From contig CALAIJ010000198.1 of NCBI GenBank assembly GCA_937923365.1, forward strand, positions 1 through 10,917: a stretch of 10,917 nucleotides of DNA. Direction: 5' to 3'. Origin of the DNA: an uncultured Sulfitobacter sp. (GTDB taxonomy: Bacteria > Pseudomonadota > Alphaproteobacteria > Rhodobacterales > Rhodobacteraceae). The position numbers and the translations under genes are program-made. Below, in pieces: positions 1 to 7,360 of this stretch. The notes under the pieces are model-generated. The model did not search any database. It had not been told where the DNA came from and saw only the letters and a list, made by a program, of their open reading frames with translations. How positions within the stretch are numbered: the first letter of the stretch is position 1; every line of letters begins with the position of its first letter.

Positions 1-288
1 CGGTTTCAGTTTTGCATTCGGGACGGTCAGCACGATCCACGCCACTTGAATATTGGCAATCAGAATGTCCCACATCACCATGATGGAGTAGGTCATCATC
101 TTGCCCAACCGAAAGCCCTTTGGCGTGTCCGGCCACCAGATTGATGTCCCCCACGGGATGAGGATGCCAAGGATCACACCCACAACCATCATTCCGGCAG
201 AAAATTCGTTTTGCAAAAGCGTCCAGACCACGGCCAGAAGAAGTGTCAGGAGCGGATGGGGCAGCAGCCAATGGAAAGCGCGTGCCAT
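1..288 (-). CDS. mrpE: Na+/H+ antiporter subunit E, MrpE/PhaE (partial, cut by window edge)
   Basis: This is the N-terminal 96 residues of MrpE, a small membrane subunit of the Mrp/Pha multi-subunit cation/proton antiporter in the inner membrane. The frame stays open to base 1, so the C-terminus lies outside; family members are usually near 160 residues. Two hydrophobic segments are visible (about residues 12-26 and 31-50), followed by a Trp/Pro-rich loop and a third segment (about 66-88) containing the WDILIAN and VAWIVL signature of the family. The ATG at 288-286 has a perfect AGGAGG Shine-Dalgarno at 298-303, nine bases upstream. The start lies one base after the mrpD stop in a TGATATG junction, so it is cotranscribed and probably translationally coupled with mrpD. 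Its identity is supported strongly by position as well as by sequence. Confidence 0.93.
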   Translation of the reverse strand, partial: MARAFHWLLPHPLLTLLLAVVWTLLQNEFSAGMMVVGVILGILIPWGTSIWWPDTPKGFRLGKMMTYSIMVMWDILIANIQVAWIVLTVPNAKLKP

Positions 289-289
289 A

Positions 290-1834
290 TCAATTGTCCT
301 CCTTTGTCGGCTTGCTCATCTTGCCCGGTGTGCCCACAACAGTGGATAAATAGGGCTGTGGCGCGAATAATTGTCCGGCCATGGTTGTGGTGTATGCATG
401 CACCTGACCGGCAAATACCGTATGGGCCACAAGTAGCGAGACGAGCCCTCCGACCGCGACATACGACAGGGGTGAGGGGCGCATCATGGCGTCTGCGTCC
501 TCGGGCGGCTCAATGCTGTGGGCCTTCCAGAACAGAATGCTGCCCGCCCGCGCAAAGCCCACGATGCAAATCAGGCTTGACCCCAGCACGATCGCCCAGA
601 TCCAGACCATAAGCCCGGAGCCGTAAGCGGCGTCCAGCACCAGCAGTTTGCCAAGGAACCCCGACAAGGGCGGCAGACCCGCCATGGCAATGGCACCCAC
701 AAAGAAAAGCGCCGCCGTCAGCGTGGTGCCGGCAATGGGCGGTTGGGCTGTCAGGCTCAGGTTCGCGCGCCCGGTCCGCACCAGATCAGAGATCAGGAAC
801 AAGGCCGCGCCCGCCAGCGTCGAATGCACAATGTAATAGAGCGCAGCCGCGATGCCTGCAGGCGTGAAGAGCGATATCGACACCATCACCATGCCCATCG
901 AGCCGATGACGGAGAAAGCGACAAGCCGGTCCAGCCGTTTCGCAGCCAGCACACCAATCATCCCGACAGCCAGTGAGACCAGCGCGGCAGGCAGCAGCCA
1001 AAGCGTGTGCAGACCCGCTGTGACCTCCAGGTCTGGCGGAAAAACCATCGTGTAGACACGGATGATCGCATAGGCCCCCACCTTTGTCATAATCGCAAAC
1101 AGGGCGGCAACAGGACCGGGGGCTTCGGCATAGCTTGACGGCAGCCAGAAATGCAGTGGCACAACGGCGGCCTTGATCGCAAAGACCAGCAGCAAAAGAA
1201 CGGCCGCCACGCGGATACCAACAGTGTCTTCCGGCGCGATCATCGTCACGCGATTGGCCAGATCGGCCATGTTCAGCGTGCCCGTTTCCGCATAGATCGA
1301 TCCCAGCGCAAACAGGAACAGTGTTGAGCCGATGAGGTTGAACAGCACGTATTGCACGCCCGCCCTTAGCCGCGCATTCCCGCCTGCGTGGATCATCAAT
1401 CCGTAGGAAGCGATCAGCAGCACTTCGAAAAAGACAAAAAGGTTGAACAGGTCTCCGGTCAGAAACGCGCCCATGATCCCCATCAACTGGAACTGAAACA
1501 GCGCATGAAAATGCCAGCCGCGATTGTCCCATCCAGACCCGATGGCATAAAGCAGCACGAAAAGCGCCAGTACCGCCGTCAGCAGGACCATCACTGTCGA
1601 AAGCCTGTCACCAACCAGCACGATGCCAAAGGGCGCGGCCCAATCACCCAGTTGATACAGCAAGATACTGCCGTCCGAGACCTGCAGGGCCAGTCCCGCC
1701 GCAATGCCGATCAGCATCAGCACGCCCGTCACCGAGACTGCCCGCTGTATCCCGATGTGATACCGTGCCGCCAGAACAATGAACGGTGCAAGAAGTGCAG
1801 GAAGCACGACAGGGGCGATAATCCAATGGTTCAT
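290..1834 (-). CDS. mrpD: Na+/H+ antiporter subunit D, MrpD/PhaD
   Basis: A 514-residue polytopic membrane protein of the complex I antiporter-like family (NuoL/M/N, Proton_antipo_M domain about residues 120-410). It is one of the two proton/ion-translocating subunits of the Mrp antiporter. Visible family residues are a membrane Glu in FFEVLL (E137), Lys in AIKAAVVPLHFWLP (K221), Lys in MTKVGAY (K251) and a helix-12-type Lys in GFLGKLL (K396). These are the buried charges thought to form the proton path. The segment HSTLAGAALF (about 337-346) has no lysine where the MrpA paralogue has NHATFKAALF. The last 20 residues are hydrophilic. The ATG overlaps the mrpC stop by four bases (ATGA, 1831-1834) with only a weak AGGG upstream, suggesting translation by reinitiation. 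Length matches the family. It could be confused only with other Nuo-like subunits, but the mrpC-D-E order settles it. Confidence 0.96.
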   Translation of the reverse strand: MNHWIIAPVVLPALLAPFIVLAARYHIGIQRAVSVTGVLMLIGIAAGLALQVSDGSILLYQLGDWAAPFGIVLVGDRLSTVMVLLTAVLALFVLLYAIGSGWDNRGWHFHALFQFQLMGIMGAFLTGDLFNLFVFFEVLLIASYGLMIHAGGNARLRAGVQYVLFNLIGSTLFLFALGSIYAETGTLNMADLANRVTMIAPEDTVGIRVAAVLLLLVFAIKAAVVPLHFWLPSSYAEAPGPVAALFAIMTKVGAYAIIRVYTMVFPPDLEVTAGLHTLWLLPAALVSLAVGMIGVLAAKRLDRLVAFSVIGSMGMVMVSISLFTPAGIAAALYYIVHSTLAGAALFLISDLVRTGRANLSLTAQPPIAGTTLTAALFFVGAIAMAGLPPLSGFLGKLLVLDAAYGSGLMVWIWAIVLGSSLICIVGFARAGSILFWKAHSIEPPEDADAMMRPSPLSYVAVGGLVSLLVAHTVFAGQVHAYTTTMAGQLFAPQPYLSTVVGTPGKMSKPTKEDN

Positions 1835-2187
1835 GACGGACCCTGCACTGTTTCGTCTTCTTCTTCCGACGGATCATCAACATGATCGTCATCCGACCCC
1901 AGAAATGCGCCAAGACCGATCATCACAACGACAGCCGTCATGCCAAATGAAATGACGATCGCCGTCAGCACCAACGCTTGTGGCAAGGGATCGGTATAGA
2001 CCGTCACCCCGTCGCTCAATATCGGCGGGGCGCCGACGGTCAGGCGGCCTGATGCAAACAGGAACACGTTCACGGCATAGGTCAGCAAGGACATTCCCAA
2101 AATCACAGGGAAGGTCCGCAGGCGCAACATCAGGTAAAGACCACCAGCCGTCATGACACCGACCGCAGAGGCAACGAGGAATTCCAT
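1831..2187 (-). CDS. mrpC: Na+/H+ antiporter subunit C, MrpC/PhaC (NuoK-like)
   Basis: A 118-residue subunit of the Mrp antiporter, homologous to NuoK of complex I. Three transmembrane helices can be drawn at about residues 3-21, 28-46 and 70-95. Family signatures are YLMLRLRTFPVILGMSLL followed by NVFLFASGRL, then DPLPQALVLTAIVISFGMTA, typical of MrpC/MnhC. A longer open frame reaches base 2295 inside mrpAB, but the ATG at 2187-2185 is chosen because AGGAGG (2193-2198) lies five bases upstream and the protein then begins at the family's usual N-terminus. The start lies one base after the mrpAB stop (TGATATG), and the stop overlaps the mrpD start by four bases. The C-terminal 22 residues form a strongly acidic tail (GSDDDHVDDPSEEEDETVQ). 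Such tails vary between relatives and their role is not known to me. Confidence 0.95.
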   Translation of the reverse strand: MEFLVASAVGVMTAGGLYLMLRLRTFPVILGMSLLTYAVNVFLFASGRLTVGAPPILSDGVTVYTDPLPQALVLTAIVISFGMTAVVVMIGLGAFLGSDDDHVDDPSEEEDETVQGPS

Positions 2188-2188
2188 A

Positions 2189-5068
2189 TCAGCCTCCTTC
2201 CTTAGCCGGTTCGGCCGCAATCTGAAGTGGATCATCCCGCGATGGGTCGATGTCCATGGGATGTTCGCTGTCAGGGACATGCGAGCGGCGCGCAAGGCGC
2301 GAAAAGCTCTCTAACGACAGCATAACGGCCCCGACAACAGCCAGAAACACACCAAGGTCAAAGACGGCAGCCGTCGCCAGTTCAAACTTCTCGAAGGGCG
2401 GAATGCGGACATAGGCAAAGTCAGAGGTCAGAAACGGCTTGCTGAAGAACCATGATCCGATGCCGGTCATTCCCGCAATCAGGACCCCTGCTCCAATCAC
2501 CCCGTGGTAAGGGTATCTCAGCCGCGCCGAGGTCCAGGAGAATCCGCTGGCCATATACTGCATCACAACGCCGATGGAGACGATCAGACCCGCGATAAAT
2601 CCGCCGCCCGGTTCATTGTGGCCACGCCAGAAGATGTAGAAGCCGACCAGCAGGATCACCGGCATCAGAACCCGTGTCAGGACAACCATCATCATCGGGT
2701 GGATGTCTCCGGCCCGCAGTTGATCCGGCTTACGGTTCAACAGTCGCGCACGTACAGGGCCGCTCAGCAGTGTTTCGGTCAGCGCGTAGATCAGCAACGC
2801 CGCAATCCCTAGGACAATGATCTCGCCGTAGGTGTCAAAGCCCCGGAAATCGACAAGGATGACATTGACCACATTGGTGCCGCCGCCGCCCTTGTAGGAG
2901 TTCGCCAGATGGAACTCCGAAATCGGCGTGTCGACCGCATCGCGCAACAGATAGTAATAGGCCAAGGCAAAGGTCGACAGGCCCCCCGCCACGGCCACGA
3001 TCGTATCACGGGCGCGCCGCATGACCGTGCTTTCGATCGGGGTGCGGTTTGGAAGGAAATTCAAAGCAAGCAACAGCAAGATGATTGTCACCACTTCAAC
3101 GGTGAACTGCGTCATTGCTAGATCGGGCGCGCTGAGAAACACAAAACCGACCGATACCATCAGACCGACGATGCCGATCAAGATCAGCGACAACAGGCGG
3201 TTGCGGTGCATCAAGACCATCCCGCCTGTTGCAGCCACCAGCATCAGCCAGCCCGCGATGGGCACCAGACCTGCCGACTGCATCACACGTGTGGCCGCAC
3301 TGACGGTGCCGGTTGACCACGCATGAAGCCCTGCCGCAATGATCGTGATTGCCGCGATGGCCGCATACCGCGAGAACGCCCCGTTGTGCGTGGGCAGGAT
3401 GATTTTCCGCGCAAGTGCGACGATCGCCTCGACGATGGCATCAAGGATGGTCTTGGCTTCGGGCCTTGGCGTGGCATCCCACAAGCGCAATGCCGGATTG
3501 AAAATGGCAATCATGACCAAACCACCCACAACGGCGAAAATCGACATGAATAGCGCGGGAACCAGCCCGTGCCAAATCTTGAAATACGCTTTTGGCACTT
3601 CTGCGGCATCCCCCAGCACAGAGGCTGTCACCAGTTTCACAAACGGTTCCGCCAGGAAGGGCGCAACACCGATCACAACAACCAGCACCACCAGAATGGC
3701 AGGGGGCATCCACAAACCGGCACCCGGATCATGCGGCTTGGCGGGATAGTCGTCGCGGACCGGACCAAGAAACACGTGCCCGATCAATCTGAAACAATAG
3801 GCGGCAGACAGCAGCGATCCAAATGTCGCCAAGGCCGGCACCAGCCAAGGCACCCCAAAGAGGTTGGTATGGAGGGTTTCCTCCAACATCATTTCCTTGG
3901 ACAGGAACCCGTTAAGCAGCGGTATCCCCGCCATTGAAAGCGCCGCCAGCGACGCAATCATGAACGTCACGGGCATCAGCTTTCGCAACCCTCCCAGACG
4001 GCGGATATCACGGGTATGTGCCTCGTGATCAATGATCCCCGCTGACATGAACAGGGCTGCCTTGAACGTCGCGTGATTAAGGATGTGAAAGACTGCCGCC
4101 ATCGCGCCAAATGCCGTACCCGTGCCCAAAAGCATGGTGATGAGCCCCAGATGGCTGACCGTTGAAAACGCCAGTAGCGCCTTCAAATCATGCTTGAAGA
4201 GCGCGATCAGCGCCCCCAGCACCATCGTGACCAGTCCAGCAGTGGTGACGATCACAAACCATTCAGGCGTGCCCGATAGAACAGGCCACATGCGCGCCAT
4301 CAGGAAAATGCCCGCCTTTACCATCGTCGCAGAGTGCAGATAAGCCGATACCGGCGTTGGAGCGGCCATGGCGTGGGGAAGCCAGAAATGGAACGGAAAC
4401 TGCGCGGATTTCGTGAAACAGCCCAACAGGATCAGGATCAGTGCCGGGACATACAGCGGATCTGCCTGAATAAGCTCGCGGCTTTGCAAGATCACGCTTA
4501 GCTCGTAACTGCCGACGATCTGGCCCAAAATCAACATACCGGCGATCATTGCCAGACCGCCCATACCCGTAACCATCAAAGCCATGCGCGCGCCCTGCCG
4601 CCCCTCTGGCAGGTGTTTCCAATACCCGATCAGCAGGAACGAGGAAAGCGACGTCAGTTCCCAGAAAACAAGCAAAAGCAATATGTTATCGCTTAGGACG
4701 ATGCCCACCATCGCACCTTGGAACAGCAACAAATAGGTGAAGAACTCACCCATATTGTCGTCACGGCTTAGGTAGTGGCGGGCATAGGCGACGATCAGCA
4801 ACCCGATGCCGAGGATCAACAGGGCAAAGAAAAAGCCCAGACCATCCAGCATCAGCGTAAAGTTCAGCCCAAGCGATGGCATCCACTCTACCCGCGCGGT
4901 AACGACTTCGCCTGCAAGAACCATCGGCAGGTTTGTCAGCAGCCCGACAAAGGCAGCCAGAGAGACGGCAAAAGTGACACCTGCGCATGCGGAACGGCCA
5001 GCTGAATTCATCAAGCCGGGCAGCAAAGCGCCAAAGAATGGCAAGGCAACGACAAAGAGGAGGGACAC
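2189..5068 (-). CDS. mrpA: Fused Na+/H+ antiporter subunit A/B, MrpA-MrpB (PhaAB type)
   Basis: A 959-residue membrane protein, the largest antiporter subunit. Residues about 1-530 are NuoL-like (Proton_antipo_N and _M) with buried charges FWELTS (E137), CFTKSAQFPFHFWLP (K220), ATMVKAGIFL (K251), NHATFKAALF (K336) and GFLSKEMM (K391). Residues about 600-675 form the DUF4040/MbhD-like part with PDLAMTQFTVEVVTIILLL (E658). About 733-765 is MbhE-like, with VDFRGFDTYGEI. Residues about 785-925 are a complete MrpB domain, with GFYIFWRGHNEPGGGF and further helices, so A and B are one polypeptide, as in the Pha systems of rhizobia. The tail after about 925 is hydrophilic. The start is GTG at 5068-5066, supported by AGGAG five bases upstream; the next in-frame ATG (residue 20) falls inside the first helix. 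It is the first gene of the operon, preceded by 233 non-coding bases. No separate mrpB is present. Confidence 0.96.
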   Translation of the reverse strand: MSLLFVVALPFFGALLPGLMNSAGRSACAGVTFAVSLAAFVGLLTNLPMVLAGEVVTARVEWMPSLGLNFTLMLDGLGFFFALLILGIGLLIVAYARHYLSRDDNMGEFFTYLLLFQGAMVGIVLSDNILLLLVFWELTSLSSFLLIGYWKHLPEGRQGARMALMVTGMGGLAMIAGMLILGQIVGSYELSVILQSRELIQADPLYVPALILILLGCFTKSAQFPFHFWLPHAMAAPTPVSAYLHSATMVKAGIFLMARMWPVLSGTPEWFVIVTTAGLVTMVLGALIALFKHDLKALLAFSTVSHLGLITMLLGTGTAFGAMAAVFHILNHATFKAALFMSAGIIDHEAHTRDIRRLGGLRKLMPVTFMIASLAALSMAGIPLLNGFLSKEMMLEETLHTNLFGVPWLVPALATFGSLLSAAYCFRLIGHVFLGPVRDDYPAKPHDPGAGLWMPPAILVVLVVVIGVAPFLAEPFVKLVTASVLGDAAEVPKAYFKIWHGLVPALFMSIFAVVGGLVMIAIFNPALRLWDATPRPEAKTILDAIVEAIVALARKIILPTHNGAFSRYAAIAAITIIAAGLHAWSTGTVSAATRVMQSAGLVPIAGWLMLVAATGGMVLMHRNRLLSLILIGIVGLMVSVGFVFLSAPDLAMTQFTVEVVTIILLLLALNFLPNRTPIESTVMRRARDTIVAVAGGLSTFALAYYYLLRDAVDTPISEFHLANSYKGGGGTNVVNVILVDFRGFDTYGEIIVLGIAALLIYALTETLLSGPVRARLLNRKPDQLRAGDIHPMMMVVLTRVLMPVILLVGFYIFWRGHNEPGGGFIAGLIVSIGVVMQYMASGFSWTSARLRYPYHGVIGAGVLIAGMTGIGSWFFSKPFLTSDFAYVRIPPFEKFELATAAVFDLGVFLAVVGAVMLSLESFSRLARRSHVPDSEHPMDIDPSRDDPLQIAAEPAKEGG

Positions 5069-5083
5069 GGCAACTCCTGACAG

Positions 5084-5115
5084 ATTACAGATGGAACTTG
5101 CACAAAACTAGTCAA
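5084..5115 (-). promoter_or_regulatory. Possible promoter of the mrp operon
   Basis: Reading the minus strand, TTGACT (5115-5110) resembles a -35 box (5 of 6) and TGTAAT (5089-5084) a -10 box (5 of 6). They are separated by 20 bases, which is longer than the favoured 16-18. A transcript from here would start only about a dozen bases before the GTG of mrpAB, leaving just room for the AGGAG ribosome site. The placement is sensible because this is the only sizeable gap before the operon, but the wide spacing makes the call weak. Confidence 0.27.
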
Positions 5116-5192
5116 GGTGCGCAATGCCCCAAGCGAAACTATTTGCACAAGCATGGCTGTTATTTTCTGCCTGAGGCGTGCGGCTACAGCAG

Positions 5193-5214
5193 ATGGTTGG
5201 CCTATGCCACCCAT
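5193..5214. repeat. Near-perfect hairpin / inverted repeat upstream of mrpAB
   Basis: Arms ATGGTTGGC and GCCACCCAT flank the tetraloop CTAT. Eight of nine positions pair, with one central mismatch (T against C on the plus strand, G against A on the minus strand). It lies about 125 bases before the mrpAB start. No T run follows on either strand, so it is not a classical intrinsic terminator. It could be a protein-binding site or a structure in the leader or in the 3' end of the upstream transcript. Confidence 0.5.
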
Positions 5215-5259
5215 ATCAAAACGCGGTGACCTCGTGCAGGGGTAATTGCTGTCGGGTTT

Positions 5260-5278
5260 GGCGCGTTTTCGCGTCGCC
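5260..5278 (-). terminator. GC-rich hairpin downstream of the hydantoinase-family gene (weak terminator candidate)
   Basis: Just after the stop of the upstream gene, the minus strand reads GGCGACGCGAAAACGCGCC. It can fold with GGCG pairing to CGCC and an inner CG to CG pair around one bulged A, leaving a small A-rich loop. It sits about 24 bases beyond the stop codon, where a terminator is expected, but no run of U follows. It may be a weak or factor-assisted end point only. Confidence 0.3.
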
Positions 5279-5301
5279 CACTTACCTGCCAATGCCGGTC
5301 G

Positions 5302-7305
5302 TCAGCTAGCCACCCGCGGACGGCCAGCAGCTTCGACTGTAATCATCGCCTCGACGAATACCTCGCGCGCCTCGACCCCTGCGGTGCGAATATCGCGCGA
5401 GACGGTCACGCGGATGTCTGCCGCCCCTGCCACTTCCGCGTCGGCTCGTGCCGCTTGGGTCAAGACATCCTCCAGTCGCGACAAGGCTGTATCCTGATCA
5501 CCAAAGTCAGCCGGCCCATCAGCCAGATGCACGCGGAATTTGCCTTCGCTGGGTGACGTAACCGTCCCGCTGTGTCGCATCGTGATTTGCCCGACAACCG
5601 CGCCAATCGCATTGGCGACACCCGCATGTTCCGGCAGGATCATCCGCGTGCCTAGCAATGTGCCAACAGCCGGATAGTAACTGCCCGCCGAAGCCCCCAG
5701 CCCGATCACATCGACCTTCAGCCCTGTGTCGACCCGCACCAGATCGCTGGACCCCGTCAGCCCGCGTTGCATCAACACATGCTGCGCCAAGACCTCTGGC
5801 GCTACGCCAAAGCTCTGCTCTTCTTCTGCAAAAGCAGTCTCTAACAGGGCCAATCCGGTCTGGTGGGTAAGCTGATCAACGATCATCTGCGCAATAACCT
5901 GTGGGTCATCTGACAGCATGTTGCCCGAACCTGTGCGCCGCCGTCCGAACAGCGCAAGCGCCTTCTCTGCCGCAGCCTTGTCCCAGACATCCACGCGGCC
6001 CAGTACGTGACTGGCATCTGACGGAGTGACCCCCGCGATCTGCACCAGCCCGCGTTCGACCAGCCGCTTTAGCGCGCCAACCTCGACCCGCGCCCGCAGG
6101 ATGCGTCCCATGGGATGCACCGCGTCGCCAATCCGTTCCAGCAGCGCTTCTTCGCGGGTGCTTAGACCCTCTTGCGTCTGTCCCTGCACAGCGCGCAGGA
6201 ACCGTCCGTCATAATCGCCCGGCGTGCTGCTGCGCAGTTGCGCGTCCAGCGTGTCGTGCACCAGTTCGGGCGCATCACCCGCGATCAGCGACACAGGCAG
6301 CACGCGGCGCGGCCCCAGCGTGACACCGCCCTGCAAGCCTTCGCTCAGGAAGTGCACCTCGCTGTCACCGCCCAGACCCGTGGTGCGCATGGCGACGGCT
6401 TCGACCATCGTGCGGTAAGGGCCCACACGGGCGCCTGCCGGATCAATCGCGGGCCGCCCGTCGCGCAGCAAGGCGACGTCTGTGGTTGTCCCGCCAATGT
6501 CACTCACCAGCGCATGTTCGGCCCCTGTCATCCAGCGCGCGCCCACAATCGACGCCGCTGGTCCGGACAGGATCGTCTCAATCGGCCGCTCGCGTGCCTG
6601 CGCGCTGGAGATCAACGCCCCGTCCCCGCGCACAACCATCAAAGGTGCTGTGATGCCAAGATCGCGCAACGTATCCTCTGCCCGTCCGATCAGCCGGTCG
6701 ATCATTCCGATCAACCGCGCATTCAGCACGGCGGTCATCGCCCGTTTGGGGCCGTTGAGCTTGGCGGACAGTTGATGCGACGACGATACGGGCCGGCCCG
6801 TGATCTCTGCCACCATCCGGGCGGCGCGCACCTCATGCGCTGGATTGCGCGTGGCGAACTGGCTGGCGACGGCAAAGCCACTGACGGTGTCCTTGTGCAT
6901 CTCCAGAAAAGCGGTCAATGCCGCTTCGTCCAGCTTGGCCGCTTCGCCGCCTGCGTGGTTGTGCCCGCCTTCCAGCACAATCGACGGGTCGCCCTTAAGC
7001 GCCTCGGCCAATCCGTGCGCCTCCAGATCGCGGGCGCGAAAGCCGATAAAGATCAGCGCCACCCGCCCGCCTTGTCCTTCGACCAGCGCATTGGTGGCAA
7101 GCGTGGTGGACAGCGATGCCATCGAGATATCGGCAGGGTCTACGCCCGCCTCATCCATCACGGCACGCACGGCCCCGCCGACACCTATCGCCAGATCGTG
7201 CCGCGTGGTCAGCGCTTTGGCAGAGGCGACGACGACCTCTTCATCACGGATCAAAACCGCGTCCGTATAGGTGCCGCCTGTATCAACGCCCAAGAGCAAC
7301 GCCAT
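5302..7305 (-). CDS. Hydantoinase/oxoprolinase family protein (HyuA-like), stand-alone
   Basis: A 667-residue cytoplasmic protein of the HyuA / N-methylhydantoinase A family (COG0145), whose characterised members use ATP to open hydantoin or 5-oxoproline rings. Hydant_A_N spans about residues 3-175, with the phosphate-binding loop GVDTGGTYTDAVLI at 6-19. The Hydantoinase_A part spans about 195-350, with RGDGA (226-230), ILSGPAAS (245-252) and a second loop SDIGGTTTDVALL (268-280), the actin-type ATPase pattern. TTGLGGDSEV (308-317) and GLGASAGSYYPAVG (535-548) are further family blocks. Length is normal and the protein looks intact. The ATG at 7305 has GGGAGAGAG just upstream. No hyuB, racemase, transporter or hydantoin regulator is nearby; the neighbours are queG (55 bp upstream) and mrpAB (233 bp downstream). 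The true substrate is therefore unknown, and hydantoin, oxoproline, or an acetone/acetophenone carboxylase-like role cannot be told apart here. Confidence 0.9.
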   Translation of the reverse strand: MALLLGVDTGGTYTDAVLIRDEEVVVASAKALTTRHDLAIGVGGAVRAVMDEAGVDPADISMASLSTTLATNALVEGQGGRVALIFIGFRARDLEAHGLAEALKGDPSIVLEGGHNHAGGEAAKLDEAALTAFLEMHKDTVSGFAVASQFATRNPAHEVRAARMVAEITGRPVSSSHQLSAKLNGPKRAMTAVLNARLIGMIDRLIGRAEDTLRDLGITAPLMVVRGDGALISSAQARERPIETILSGPAASIVGARWMTGAEHALVSDIGGTTTDVALLRDGRPAIDPAGARVGPYRTMVEAVAMRTTGLGGDSEVHFLSEGLQGGVTLGPRRVLPVSLIAGDAPELVHDTLDAQLRSSTPGDYDGRFLRAVQGQTQEGLSTREEALLERIGDAVHPMGRILRARVEVGALKRLVERGLVQIAGVTPSDASHVLGRVDVWDKAAAEKALALFGRRRTGSGNMLSDDPQVIAQMIVDQLTHQTGLALLETAFAEEEQSFGVAPEVLAQHVLMQRGLTGSSDLVRVDTGLKVDVIGLGASAGSYYPAVGTLLGTRMILPEHAGVANAIGAVVGQITMRHSGTVTSPSEGKFRVHLADGPADFGDQDTALSRLEDVLTQAARADAEVAGAADIRVTVSRDIRTAGVEAREVFVEAMITVEAAGRPRVAS

Positions 7306-7326
7306 GGCTCTCTCCCTGCCAGTATT

Positions 7327-7336
7327 CTGCGCGCAG
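7327..7336. repeat. 10-bp perfect palindrome upstream of the hydantoinase-family gene
   Basis: CTGCGCGCAG is a perfect palindrome centred in the 55-bp gap between the queG stop and the hydantoinase-family start, about 21 bases before the ATG. It could be a small operator half-site pair, but palindromes of GC type are frequent in this base composition. I record it only because the gap is so short. Confidence 0.25.
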
Positions 7337-7360
7337 GTTTAGGGGTTTTGGCTCCTAGGT

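Larger units (their letters stand above)
5069..5301. other. Non-coding leader between the hydantoinase-family gene and mrpAB
   Basis: This 233-bp gap is the longest intergenic stretch in the window. It holds the mrpAB ribosome site, a weak promoter candidate (5084-5115) and two hairpins (5193-5214 and 5260-5278). It is visibly less GC-rich towards mrpAB. I see no convincing small gene: the one minus-strand frame through it has no good ribosome site and runs on into mrpAB in the wrong frame. It most likely contains the end of the upstream transcript and the control region of the antiporter operon. Confidence 0.6.

Noticed and set aside
786-1532. Minus-strand frame of 248 codons inside mrpD
   Set aside because: It is a frame-shifted shadow of mrpD: Cys/Arg/His-rich and without hydrophobic segments or motifs.
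2188-2295. Longer mrpC start inside mrpAB
   Set aside because: The added residues are not membrane-like and the internal ATG at 2187 has a perfect ribosome site and the family's usual N-terminus.
5098-5150. Two copies of TTGCACAA in the mrpAB upstream region, sharing GCACAA with the queG inverted repeat
   Set aside because: An 8-mer repeated once in a 233-bp gap is not improbable by chance, the spacing is not helical, and GCACAA also occurs inside several coding regions here, so a shared regulator is not supported.
5011-5292. Minus-strand open frame of 93 codons across the gap before mrpAB
   Set aside because: It has no convincing ribosome site, overlaps the mrpAB start in another frame, and has no domain-like composition.
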